In this document: piece by piece, positions 31,601 to 41,300 of the stretch | Layout: the number at the start of each line of letters is the position of its first letter | Numbering within the stretch: the stretch's first letter is position 1 | IMG/VR virus record: IMGVR_UViG_3300042478_001888 | Location: 1-64,000 of that record | Direction: 5' to 3' (one strand) | Length of the DNA: 64,000 bases | Source: a virus | Program-made: the position numbers and the translations under genes | Notes under the pieces: generated by a model | Database searches by the model: none | What the model was told of the DNA's origin: nothing | Seen by the model: the letters and a program-made list of their open reading frames with translations, nothing else

Positions 31601-33071
31601 TCAAAGTACGGTAAGCCCCGAAATGCGTATTGATACAGGCCAAGTTGCCCCAGCTTCTTTCCCCGCCACTCCTACTAACGATTACAAGGCTTGGCTAACT
31701 AACTTAACGTTAGATTCTACGGAATATGATAATAGTTACAACTTCCATGCAATAGGTAATTCTTTTGGGTTTAGCACGAATAGAACTTTCATTGACAAGT
31801 TCCCCTCTCGCGTGATATGGAGTGATTTGAAGCCTGATGGTAGTTTCTTTGATTCATACAGGTTTTTCCCTCCCGGCCAGTTCAATGACTATTCAAGGAA
31901 TTATGGGCCGGTGGTACACATAGAAACTCTTGATGATGAGTTTTTTGTAATGCAGCACAGGAATTTCAGCAGGGAGTATTTCAACACTACTGGCACGATA
32001 ACCTCTGACACCGATGAGTTGGTGATATTGGGTAATGCTGGTGTTCTTGCTCGCAAGGGTGCTACGATTACCTCTTATGGTTCGCTTCACAAGTGGTCTT
32101 GCGTTAAGGGGCGTAGTGCTTCTGGCCGAGATGTGTTGTATTGGTTCAATGCTGAGAATGGTTTATTCTTAAAGTATGGCGGAAGGGGTGCAGAGCCATT
32201 AAGTATGGCGAAGGGGTTAAACCAGTGGTTCAATGAGAACAGCAAATTTGTTTACAGCCACAACACTCCGGCAGCAGGCAGGGGGATATGTGGTGGTTGG
32301 AACGAGCGTTTCCAAGAGTTGCGTTATACCTTTAGGGGTTACAAGAATAGCCCTGAGTGGGGTGTAGGTAATACTTACGATAAGGGTGATGTGGTTATTT
32401 ATGGCGGTAATGGGTTTGTTCCTGTGCAGTTGTATTTGTCTAGGGTTGACCATATTAGTTCTCCTGCGAACATTCCTGGGGGAAACACTGTAACGTGGGA
32501 GGCTATTTCCGAAAAAGATTCACGTTATTACAATGTATTTACATTGGTGTATAATGAAATGAAAGATGGCTTTACGAGTTTCCTATCTCCGAAGCCGTTG
32601 ATATATCATCGTTGGAGGAATAATTTATTGACACAGCGTTATGGTGAGTGGAGTCAGTATCCAAATTACTTAGAGAATTTCGGTGATTACAACACGTGGT
32701 ATTCTTCTGAGGAGGGGGAGTTGGCCGAAGATGGTTTTGTCATTCCGGTTATCAATTACAATAGCGATGTGATTAAGAAGTTTTCGGCGTTGTATGTTGA
32801 TAGTGAGGTTGCTCCTGACAGGGTTGAGTTTTTCACTCCTGAGCATGAGAGTTTTTTGGTGTTGAGTGATTTTGAGAGTAGGGAAGGTATGTGGGTAAGC
32901 ACTATTAAAAACGATATTTTAACCGCGCCGAATGGCATAAACGATGGGGATACAAGTCGCTTATTTGGTAGGTACTTACTGGTCAAGGTTTTCTTTTCTC
33001 CCAAAAAATTCCAATCTTTGCGTAACATAAGAGTGCGCTTACAATTTAATTCACGATATTTACAAACATAG
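28611..33071 (+). CDS. Large nozzle/muzzle-type tail protein
   Basis: A 1486-residue beta-rich protein. The N-terminus (HNIKGTLDLDSEYGDV, then GNYVGAENVQF) matches the opening pattern of tail nozzle or stabilisation proteins of short-tailed phages of Bacteroidetes. A VPHGLSAGDEVRL module lies near residues 218-230. The C-terminal third (WNERFQELRYTFRGYK) is also typical. It would form the distal tube through which DNA and internal proteins leave. Confidence 0.65.
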   Translation: MANILPVQHNIKGTLDLDSEYGDVRSGNYVGAENVQFISKEGNESIPKQPFIGNKFLFDKGRVEVQNKRFRLYLALGDTFDFQVFGTNNVTQLSSLFVVPSNASYAAYRSAIQGFLTSAGLTSNITIGIDYLDIEITSVATYDYQFRVSNASAGVRVIITQESIANNFTGFLKDIGSYDLNGDLFIFSTPQEELPEEVTVSGVNSAGVVTTIVPHGLSAGDEVRLAGSGANDGILLVNVVLSATTFSYHYPAGVAGVGGIITKNYTGVGEIGVAQFDEQAETGTYTRLLRSKEFGFNTLHQIDCDGEINPLGKSLYFNQYKYNPPRVFYYLGNYVLNGALTYVNSENRYEYGTIDLETRTILNIQTAKLDLVSVTEGGNVKAGNKQYFIRFLTSEDALSGTDYHAFTGNVNIYKGSDTSDPNKIAGNVSGTLTTKKVTLRVENAQPELFGYVELCVAEWFGDAVTFSTVRREEFDESTFEIEHNGFEVATPLSTEEVLRLNSLIKNIGGQRIVDNRLVMHDITYEERKDFRAWAEKINHTIIKEEITGNGFVENKVYGGYQNPQNTFRFVGYKWFETYRFGIRLYLKEGGVTETFWIDDIKFDITPTNVTTPNRRVGTPPPNYELNVQALDDNFFVPGVEFSNIDLEYLINGDRIKDVVSKIEFMRVELKDDTKEVLLNGMGILSFYGIYEEGSHRFGNLNATFSQANPTYQARYPFPFFSGQNIFTVDVGGVPTAPFNTNGYRNMINTEAAGGLKRGIVDTFGLFIISNDVVFGKTEIERAPGDQIINFGRPMSEPAYPINGISGKNFIRDFRLLNMGVDGLPAPYFHDIEDAKILPRDSNVIMDRNGVSPGPTLYVSNAKSDQNTGASFDSFERTYVFESSIAISLVNSLTSPLPSPALPLSFTNSNEGVYWVSYYRPKVYTTPDDSKFGARDKTVYISTGISNLINQNSSATISSKVFGGDTFIGRMQLKLWNHLTETQGPDYIDETYAMSFVSQSTVSPEMRIDTGQVAPASFPATPTNDYKAWLTNLTLDSTEYDNSYNFHAIGNSFGFSTNRTFIDKFPSRVIWSDLKPDGSFFDSYRFFPPGQFNDYSRNYGPVVHIETLDDEFFVMQHRNFSREYFNTTGTITSDTDELVILGNAGVLARKGATITSYGSLHKWSCVKGRSASGRDVLYWFNAENGLFLKYGGRGAEPLSMAKGLNQWFNENSKFVYSHNTPAAGRGICGGWNERFQELRYTFRGYKNSPEWGVGNTYDKGDVVIYGGNGFVPVQLYLSRVDHISSPANIPGGNTVTWEAISEKDSRYYNVFTLVYNEMKDGFTSFLSPKPLIYHRWRNNLLTQRYGEWSQYPNYLENFGDYNTWYSSEEGELAEDGFVIPVINYNSDVIKKFSALYVDSEVAPDRVEFFTPEHESFLVLSDFESREGMWVSTIKNDILTAPNGINDGDTSRLFGRYLLVKVFFSPKKFQSLRNIRVRLQFNSRYLQT

Positions 33072-33075
33072 TATT

Positions 33076-33696
33076 ATGCCAGCACCATTAGCAATAGGTT
33101 CATTAGTTTTAGGTGGTATCCAGACCATAGGTGGTTTGGCTGCTGCGCTTTCGATGGGTAGGCGCCCAAGGTTTCAGGAAGACCCAAGGTTTACCGGAGC
33201 GGCAGGTCGCGCCGAATACATGGCTGGAATGGGGTATATGCCTCAGGAGCGTGCCGCGTTTCAAGGCGATATAGCTTCTCAGACCGCTGGGGATTATCGT
33301 AGGGGGATTGATATGTCTGGTGGCAATATGGCGAGAGCGTTGGGGGGTATAAGCACTGCGAGAACGTTAGGGGCGTACAATCGTTTTGCCGCTCAGGATG
33401 CTGCTTTGCGTAGGCAGAATATTCAGTATGCCGACCAGTTTTCTCGTGAGCGTCAGCGTAGGGCGGATATGCAAACGCAGGCGGATATGGCACAGTATGA
33501 CAGGGAGCAACAGGCAACAGGGCAGGCTATTAGTTCGGGTTTGACCGGTATGGCTGGTGCGGCGAACTTTAGCCAAGCGATGAATTTTTATGGCAAGCAG
33601 GGTATGACTGGTGGTGTTCAGGGAGCAGGCAAGTATCCTAAGGACAACTATTTAAACCAGTATGGGTTTTTTGACCCGATAAAATTACCCATATAA
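33076..33696 (+). CDS. Small internal virion (ejection) protein candidate
   Basis: A 206-residue protein with a hydrophobic N-terminus (IGSLVLGGIQTIGGLAAALSM) and a Gln/Arg-rich helical body, as in podovirus ejection proteins. It precedes two larger candidates of the same class. It may line a transmembrane channel for DNA entry. Confidence 0.55.
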   Translation: MPAPLAIGSLVLGGIQTIGGLAAALSMGRRPRFQEDPRFTGAAGRAEYMAGMGYMPQERAAFQGDIASQTAGDYRRGIDMSGGNMARALGGISTARTLGAYNRFAAQDAALRRQNIQYADQFSRERQRRADMQTQADMAQYDREQQATGQAISSGLTGMAGAANFSQAMNFYGKQGMTGGVQGAGKYPKDNYLNQYGFFDPIKLPI

Positions 33697-33722
33697 TAAA
33701 ACGCGCCGAAAAGCAATAATCA

Positions 33723-35345
33723 ATGACACCACTAGTAGCAGGTATAGCATTAACAGGAAAAGCCCCAGTGTACGAAAACGTATATATGGCAGGGCTTAAA
33801 CAAAAGGCAGCTGGTGAGGCGGCGGCGGCGAAGGAAAAAAACAAGCAGTTAGAAGACATAAGAGCTGCTATAACGATTCCAAAGGGAGGTGTTCATAACT
33901 CCCTCGTTAATGAGGTTAAGGATTTGGCTGCTGAGACTTTCTTAAATGCCACTAAAGCTGTTGAGTCAGACCCAACAAGGGGGATAAATAAGGCTATGGA
34001 AATGATTCTTGAATTTCAGTCTAAATTGAATGTGTATCAAAACACAAGCAAAGCGCTAGAAAAAATTGAAACGCCTGAATACAGTAAGAATTATTTTAGT
34101 TCTCCGCAATTTGTTCAGGGTATTGGAACAAAGAATTTCAAAGAGGTAGAAAGCGACCAAGCGATTGTCGAAAATGCTAGAAAAGCGGGTATAAATATTC
34201 AAAGGGCAAATGGTCTTCCTGTTGTTTCTACAATAGACTATCCAAGGTTTGACCCTGCTAAGCCTTTTATTGATTGGCAAAAAGCCACTGTTGCTAAATA
34301 TGAAGCAGAGGTTGGAGACCCTACAAAATTAGGTAAGAGTTTGCGTCAAGAGATATTAAAGCGGGTTAATGAGCAAGAGGCAATGGCATATTTAGAAGGT
34401 AGTGCCGCAGATGATAACGAGGTAGCCGCTTGGCAGAATAAACATAACATCGACATAACAACTTCTGAAGGAAGGAAAGCGGCTGCGCAGAGATTTTTGT
34501 ACACGCAAGAAAAGGCTCAAACTTCTGGGCCTGGATTTAATATTAATCTTGGCCCTGGAAGCCAAACAACAACCTCTCCGGTTGTTTCTGAAACTTCTCT
34601 AACTGCTAACACTAGTTTTAACTGGAGTCCATCATCAAGGTCTGATAACTCTGGCGAGTACTACGTTTTACAATTTGCGGAAGGGTTTGGCAACAAGAAT
34701 CTTGTCGCTGGTGATGGAAGGGGAAATCCATTAAAGTTTAAAAGCAGTAAAGAGGCAGAAGAATATCTTGTCAATAATAGCAAGTTTGATTATGAAGCTA
34801 TTAAAACTTTAAACTTAGACGTTCCTTCTGTTGGCATTACAATTCCTGCTGGTGAGAAGTCCTTTACTATTGGTGAGGAGGGTTCTAATACTGGTTATGG
34901 TGAAAAGGTTGAGTCTAATACTTTCAATATGAAAGTTAATAGGTTGGAAACTGTGGAAACTTATACTGGTGATAAGATTTTGACTGTGGGTTTATTTAGA
35001 ATGGAAAAGGGGGACATTATACCTAAAGAAGTATCAAAATACGTTCCTTCTGATAAAACAGAAAAAAGGGTTTTTGTTGTTGGGGAGGTAGAAACTTCAT
35101 ATAAAACAAATGTAGGGGCAAGAGATAAGGGTGGTACTGTGTATGTCCCTGCTACTAAGCAAAACATAAGCGCCATTATTTCAAAGCTTCCTTCAACAGA
35201 AAAGGAAACAAGACGGATGCTTGAAGAAATTAATACTGGCAAGCAAAAGCTTGGTGATGGTAAGATACTTGGCGCAGCAACGAAGGGCGCCGAAAGGCAA
35301 CCTAAGAGTGGTTTTAGTTTGTTAGAATTTGATAATATAGCATAA
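33723..35345 (+). CDS. Internal virion / cargo protein candidate
   Basis: A 540-residue protein with a helical N-terminal half, a Ser/Thr-rich middle (about 265-305) and a beta-rich C-terminal half. It lies immediately before the 2887-residue protein, overlapping it by one base (TAATG). No catalytic motif found. Likely packaged and ejected with the genome. Confidence 0.5.
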   Translation: MTPLVAGIALTGKAPVYENVYMAGLKQKAAGEAAAAKEKNKQLEDIRAAITIPKGGVHNSLVNEVKDLAAETFLNATKAVESDPTRGINKAMEMILEFQSKLNVYQNTSKALEKIETPEYSKNYFSSPQFVQGIGTKNFKEVESDQAIVENARKAGINIQRANGLPVVSTIDYPRFDPAKPFIDWQKATVAKYEAEVGDPTKLGKSLRQEILKRVNEQEAMAYLEGSAADDNEVAAWQNKHNIDITTSEGRKAAAQRFLYTQEKAQTSGPGFNINLGPGSQTTTSPVVSETSLTANTSFNWSPSSRSDNSGEYYVLQFAEGFGNKNLVAGDGRGNPLKFKSSKEAEEYLVNNSKFDYEAIKTLNLDVPSVGITIPAGEKSFTIGEEGSNTGYGEKVESNTFNMKVNRLETVETYTGDKILTVGLFRMEKGDIIPKEVSKYVPSDKTEKRVFVVGEVETSYKTNVGARDKGGTVYVPATKQNISAIISKLPSTEKETRRMLEEINTGKQKLGDGKILGAATKGAERQPKSGFSLLEFDNIA

Positions 35346-38300
35346 TGAGTAAAGAGATACTAAAAGGCATATTTGAGGAGAACATAGCTCCTGTGCGTGA
35401 AGACATAACCTTTGAGGGTTGGGTAGATAAGATTAGGGATAACGAGGAGTACAAGGTGGGTTTATTTGAGAACTACGTCCAGCCGAGTATGCCTGAGGCC
35501 ACATTTGAGGAGTTTAATTCTAATGCGTTTGGAAGCCTGGGAAAGGTGGAGGCCCCACTTGCTGGGGCGCAATCCGAAGAAAGTTTTTCCCCTACCGAAT
35601 CCGTATCGAGCGAATTTGAGGTAGGGCCACCTGCTGGGGGAACGCCTCCCGGTGTTGAGCCTAAGGGTGAGCCGGTTGCTGAGGCTGCTGCGTTGGTTGG
35701 GGATGTTGGCTCAGAGGGTGAGCCTACGATTATTGGGCAGGAGTTAGATCCTTACACGATTGTTGAGAAGGACGATAGGAATTTCTTTGAGCGTCTTTTT
35801 GGCGAGGATCGTTATCGCAGGGTAACGGAGCGTGCGGTGGAAACGATACCGGCTTTGACTAGGTTATTTGGCAAGGCTGCTGCGAAGGATGTTCAGAAAG
35901 AGGTAAATGATTTAGGTAGGGCTATGGAGGCTGACCCTGAGTTTGTGATTAAGGCTTCGCAGAATGGTCTTTTCACTACGAACAATTTAGCCACGTATTT
36001 AAGCCAGGAGGCTGCCGGGGATAAGAAGGGCGCCGAAGAGATAAATATGTTTTTAGAAAAGGGTGCAACGGGCAAGACTACTCAGTTTGAAAGGTTCAAG
36101 ACGCTATATGCTCCAATCGAAAAAGAGCGCAACGAGGCTATACAAAAAGAGTTATTATCCAACAGAGATTATGTAGCGTTAAGGGGAAAGATAGATGCTG
36201 AGTTTAATAGTCAGCGAGTAGGTGTTGATGAGAAGTATGATTTTAAGGCTTTGATGGGTGAGGAGTTTAAGGTTGGCGAGAAGGAATTATTGGGCAAGTA
36301 CGAATCTGCCACGCTTGCTTTACCTATGCAATTAGAAACCAAGGCGAGTGAGTTGAAGTTTGACTATCAGACCAAGGTGAATAATGGGCAGATGGGTGTT
36401 AACGAAGCCAATGAAGGCTTAAAGCGTGATTTAGATGCTTATGGTGCGGAGTTGCAGAAGCAGAGTGATGAGGCGTTGGGGGAGTATAATTCCGGCGTTA
36501 GCGCCTTGGCCGAAAGGGTACAAAAGGGTGTTAAGGATAAGCCAGAGTTCAAGGCTTACATGGACGAGTTGAACGACTTGCGTAATGGGGTTGTTGAGAG
36601 TTTTTCTGGCGATTACCAAAAGATTCAGCAGGCGGTGTTCAACAATATTGCCCCTAAGTACAACTCTAAGATTGAGAGTGCTATAACGAATAGCATGAAG
36701 GGTGAAACTCCTTTGCTTAACAAGTCTGGGGTAAAGGGTGATATTGACAAGATTTTGGGAAATAGGGGTTGGGATTACTTACCTTTCGACCAGAAGAAGG
36801 CTGCGTTGGATACTATGTTTGGCACTGCCTTATCTAAGTTGAAGCGTAGCGGTGTTGAGATAAACGATGGTGTTGTTGCTGGGTTGCGTGCTGAGTTTGA
36901 CGATGCGTTTATGGATAGGGCGTATTTTACCAAGAAGGGTACTCCTTCTTTGTTTATGGTAAAGACGCGTGCTATTGAGGAGGCTGAACGTCTTGACGAG
37001 ATGCTTAAAGAGCGTGAGGCAAAGACTGGCACTAAGACGTACACTTCTGGGATATATGGTTCGGAGTTTGGCGTTGGCGGTATGGGTTATGATGATACTG
37101 ACGTTCAGGAGTTGCGTTTGGCGAGGGAAAAGTTACAGGAGATAATTGAGATGCCTGAAACGATGTCGGATAATGAGTGGTCGAATTTTTGGAATGGATT
37201 AACTTCGGGGAAGGTTGTTGATTATTTACCATTTGTTTCTGGGTTAAAGAATTTGAGTGGCACGTTGGCGTTGTATCGTGCTGTGGGTAAGGACACTGAA
37301 TCTGCCCGATATTTGAAGAACGCCGAAGCGTTAAATTCCACATACAAAAATATGTATGAGGTAAACAACATGGCTTCGGATTGGTATAGGGCTGGTAGGG
37401 GTACTGCCGAGAGTTTGCCTTTTATGATGGAGTTTGCTGCCACCGCAGGGATAGGTAGTGGCGTAAGGATAGCAACTGAAAAGGTTGCTGTAAAGTTGCT
37501 TGGCAAACAGGCAGAAACGATGGTTGGCAAGTCGTTTAAGGTTCTTGCTGGAACGCTTGTTAGTTCGTTAGCGCAAACCACGTTAAACCCTCAGCGTTAT
37601 GTAGATGAAACGTTGAAGCGTATGACGCCCCAGATGACTATTGCGTTTTCTCCTGAGGGTGATGATTTGGTTGCCATGTTAGACAGCAGTGATGCTGAGG
37701 GTGGCTTTGAGGCTGCGTTAAAAGGTTTTGGTGTAACCGCTTCCGAGTATTTCTCTGAGGGGTTAGGTTTTGCGGGAGCGAGGGCAATGAAAGCGTTGGG
37801 GAGTAAGATGTTGCAGAACGAGTTTTTGAAGAAGGCGTATGTGGGTTGGTATATGAGCAAGTTCAATTTAGATACACCTACTGCGTTTAAGAAGATTGCG
37901 GAGATGGGTGGTTGGAATGGATTTTTGATGGAGTTTGGCGAAGAGCTTGTAAACATACCGTTGACCAATTTGATTACTGGTGATGCGAAGGTAATGGAGG
38001 GCATCATTAAGGACGGGGAGTTTGATACTGAGAACTTGGCCGATATTGCTCGCACCTTATTACCTATTAGCCTTGCTGGTGGTTCAGTTAGTTTGGGTGG
38101 TTTAGCTATCAACAAAATAGCCCCTGAGGGTGTTACGGTAACGTATAGGGACATTAACAACCTGCCTACTACCGAAACCATTAACAAGGGTGTTTGGGAT
38201 GCTGTAACTGAGGTTATGAAGTCTCCTTCCAAGGTGCGTGATTTTATTGCGAATGAGTTACCTAAGTTAAAGGTAGATGGTAAGGGTAGGGAGTTAGTAA

Positions 38301-41300
38301 CTTCTATGTTAGAGCGTTCTGCTATTGAGTTTGATAGGGGTGTTGTTGGTGCTGGTACACGTCAGGTTGCTGAGGCTACTTCTCCTTTGGAGGTAACTTT
38401 CGAGCCTATTCCCGAAACGGGGGGAGCGCCGAAGGTTGAAATCGTTGCCAAGCGTAGGCAGAAGTTAAATAGTGACAGGACTAAGTTAGTACCTACTGGT
38501 GGTTTTGATTATTTCGCAAAGGTAGGGGATAGGGAGGTTAAGTTAAGTGATGCTGAGTATAAGGCATATAAGGAAAGCGGTGTGTTGCCTGAGAGTGTTT
38601 CGGCGGTTGAGGCTACTCCGAAAGTTGAGGGGGAAGTTGTGCCTGCGGCTACCGAAGAGGTGGTTGCGGAGGCGGTAACCCCTGAGGTTACCCAAGCGCC
38701 CGAAGTCGCCGAAGGGCAACCTGCCGAGGTTATTTCCCCAGAGGTAGCGGAAGTGTTATCAACCGAGGACACCACACGTATTGCGTTAGAATCGCTAGAG
38801 GTGTTACCTGAGGGCATAGAGAGTGCCGAGGAAGGTGCGCGTATCTACCACGAAGCGATAGGCAAGGAGGAGCGTACTGAGGCTGAGGACGCTGTTGTTA
38901 TGGCGGTGGAGGATGCGGTTATTGGTGGTGCGGTTGTGCCTGAGGTGGAAACTCCCGAAGCGGTAGAAACCGCCGAAGCAGTTACCCCCGAAGAGGTATC
39001 TACCGAGGGTGTTACCCCAGAGGTTTCCGGGGTGGTGGAAGCCGCCGAAGGGCAAAGGCAGCCAAGTCGTGTAGCCACCTTTTTCTCTGGTGCAGGCACA
39101 ATGGAAGCGTCTTTACCCAACGCCCAATCTGTTATGGCTGTTGAGTTCAACCCAGCGTACGTTGAAGCGTACAACAAAGCCTTTGGTGTTGAGTATGAAG
39201 CCAAAGATGTTAGGGATATTAACCCTGAGGAAGTGATAGCTTCTAAGCCGGACATATTCCATGCTTCTCCTGTTTGCAAGAACTTTTCGGCGGCCAAGAA
39301 TAAACGAACAGTTTTGAAGTCAGATATGGAATCGGCTGATGCTGTTGCGAGGGTTATTCGTGAGGCACAACCACCGATTGTAACGATAGAAAATGTTCCT
39401 GACTACCAAGGCACTGTCCCATTTGAAACAATAGTAAAGGCCTTAGAAGATGCAGGCTACACCTTTGATGTTGGAGTTTACAACTCTGCGGATTTCGGTG
39501 GTGTTCAAAATAGGGAGCGTCTGTTAATTCGTGCTGTGAAGAGTGGCGAACTGCCACCTATCCAAGAGAAAACTGCTCCTGGGGATTGGTATTCTGCAAT
39601 AGAGGATTTGATTGAAAGTGCCCCAGACTCAAAGTTTGAATCTAGGAGTGAGAGTGAGAATTGGGAGATGGCTAGGATTAAGGATATGGTGCGTAAGGGT
39701 AAGTTAGATGCAACCAAGCCAATCATTACTATGGGTGGTTCTGCTTCTAGCGGTGTGGCTGCTGCTGCCAATGCTGGCGGCCCTGCGCCTACGTTATTAA
39801 GCACTTCGCGTTCTGTTCCAAGGATTATTTTGCCTGATGGCACAGTTAAGAGGGTAACTCCTGAGATGATGCGTAGGCTTATGGGATTGCCTGAGAGTTA
39901 TCCTATACCTTCCAACCCAAAGATTGCGAAGGAAGTTTTGGGGAATGGCGTTGATGGAGCGTTTACTAGGGCGTTGATTGACCCGTTGTTGAATCGCGCC
40001 GAAACGCAACCCAGCGCCGAAACGCAACCCAGCGCCGAAGGATTAACTTCTAAGGAGAAAGCAGAACAATACAAAAAGGAAGCCGAAGAGATAGCCAAGG
40101 AGATACGTAGAAAGCTAAAAATCAGGAGCGGAATTAAAGGCAATATAGGAATAAGTCCCTTCTCTCGCGCCAAGCGTTTGGCTGAGTTAGAAAAAGATAT
40201 TCTTTATGATGTTAAGGACTACATTTACAAAAGGGTTGCTCAGGCAATTCAACTATCTAAGGTTTACACCTTCAAGGATTTCGTGGAGGATATGAAGGAG
40301 AATAGTAAGCGGCTTTTTGGGGTGCAGATTGAGGTTGCTGATTCTGATAAATCAATATTCCATTCAGCGCGGTCTCGTTTTGAGATAAACGATGCTTTTG
40401 CTCAGGAGATATTGGATTTGAAAGATGATTTTCTCTTTTCTATTGCCGCTATGTCTGGCCGAATGAATATGAATTTTCAGGAGTTTATATCTTCAAATAG
40501 TGCATTGGTTAACGGATTTGTGAATCGCGCCGAAAGCATTTACGGTTTAGACGATCAAGCTATGATGTTAGTGCAAGAGATGTACCAAGACGCGTTACGT
40601 GCTGCTGCCAACCGCGCCGAATCGTACACTACTCTAGAAGATGTAAAGAAGTTCCACGAAACCAAGGAAGAGTTGTTAGGCTTAGAGAGGGACATGGAAA
40701 GGGCGCGTATCAACGAAGAGATAAAGCGTAGGCGTAACTGGTTGAGCAGAAACTTTGACAAGTTCCAGCGTGCGTTTATTACTCCTGTGAAAAACTTTAA
40801 TCGTGCGTTTGGGTATAGGGCTGGTAAGTTTTCCGATTACAGAACTTCGCAAGAGCGTGATGTATATTCTGCACGTAAGTATCGTATGGGTGCTTCCACC
40901 AAGGCAGGCAATTGGTACAATGCTATCCACAACAAGATTTATGGTGGGTTGTCTTGGTTTGAGAAGGTAGAGTTAGACAAGTATTTGATTTATCGTAGGA
41001 TTGTAGAGGTTTCTGAGGTACGCAATCAAAGGGCGGCGGAACATAAGAAGCTCGAAAATGAGTTGGCGGCTGGCGTTACTCCGGTAAGAAAGCAAGAGAT
41101 TAAGGAGGCTATGGCGGAGCTTGAAAAGGCGGGCATGGGTGAGGTTAAGAGTGGTTCGATTATGGTTGATGGTAAGAAGGAGAAATACACTGTTGCGCTT
41201 GCTGAGGCGTTTGTGAATGACATAAACGCTCGTAATGATGCTTTGGCAATCAAAATTAGGAATCGCGCCGAAATGTACACTGAGGCTAACAATGAGTTGT

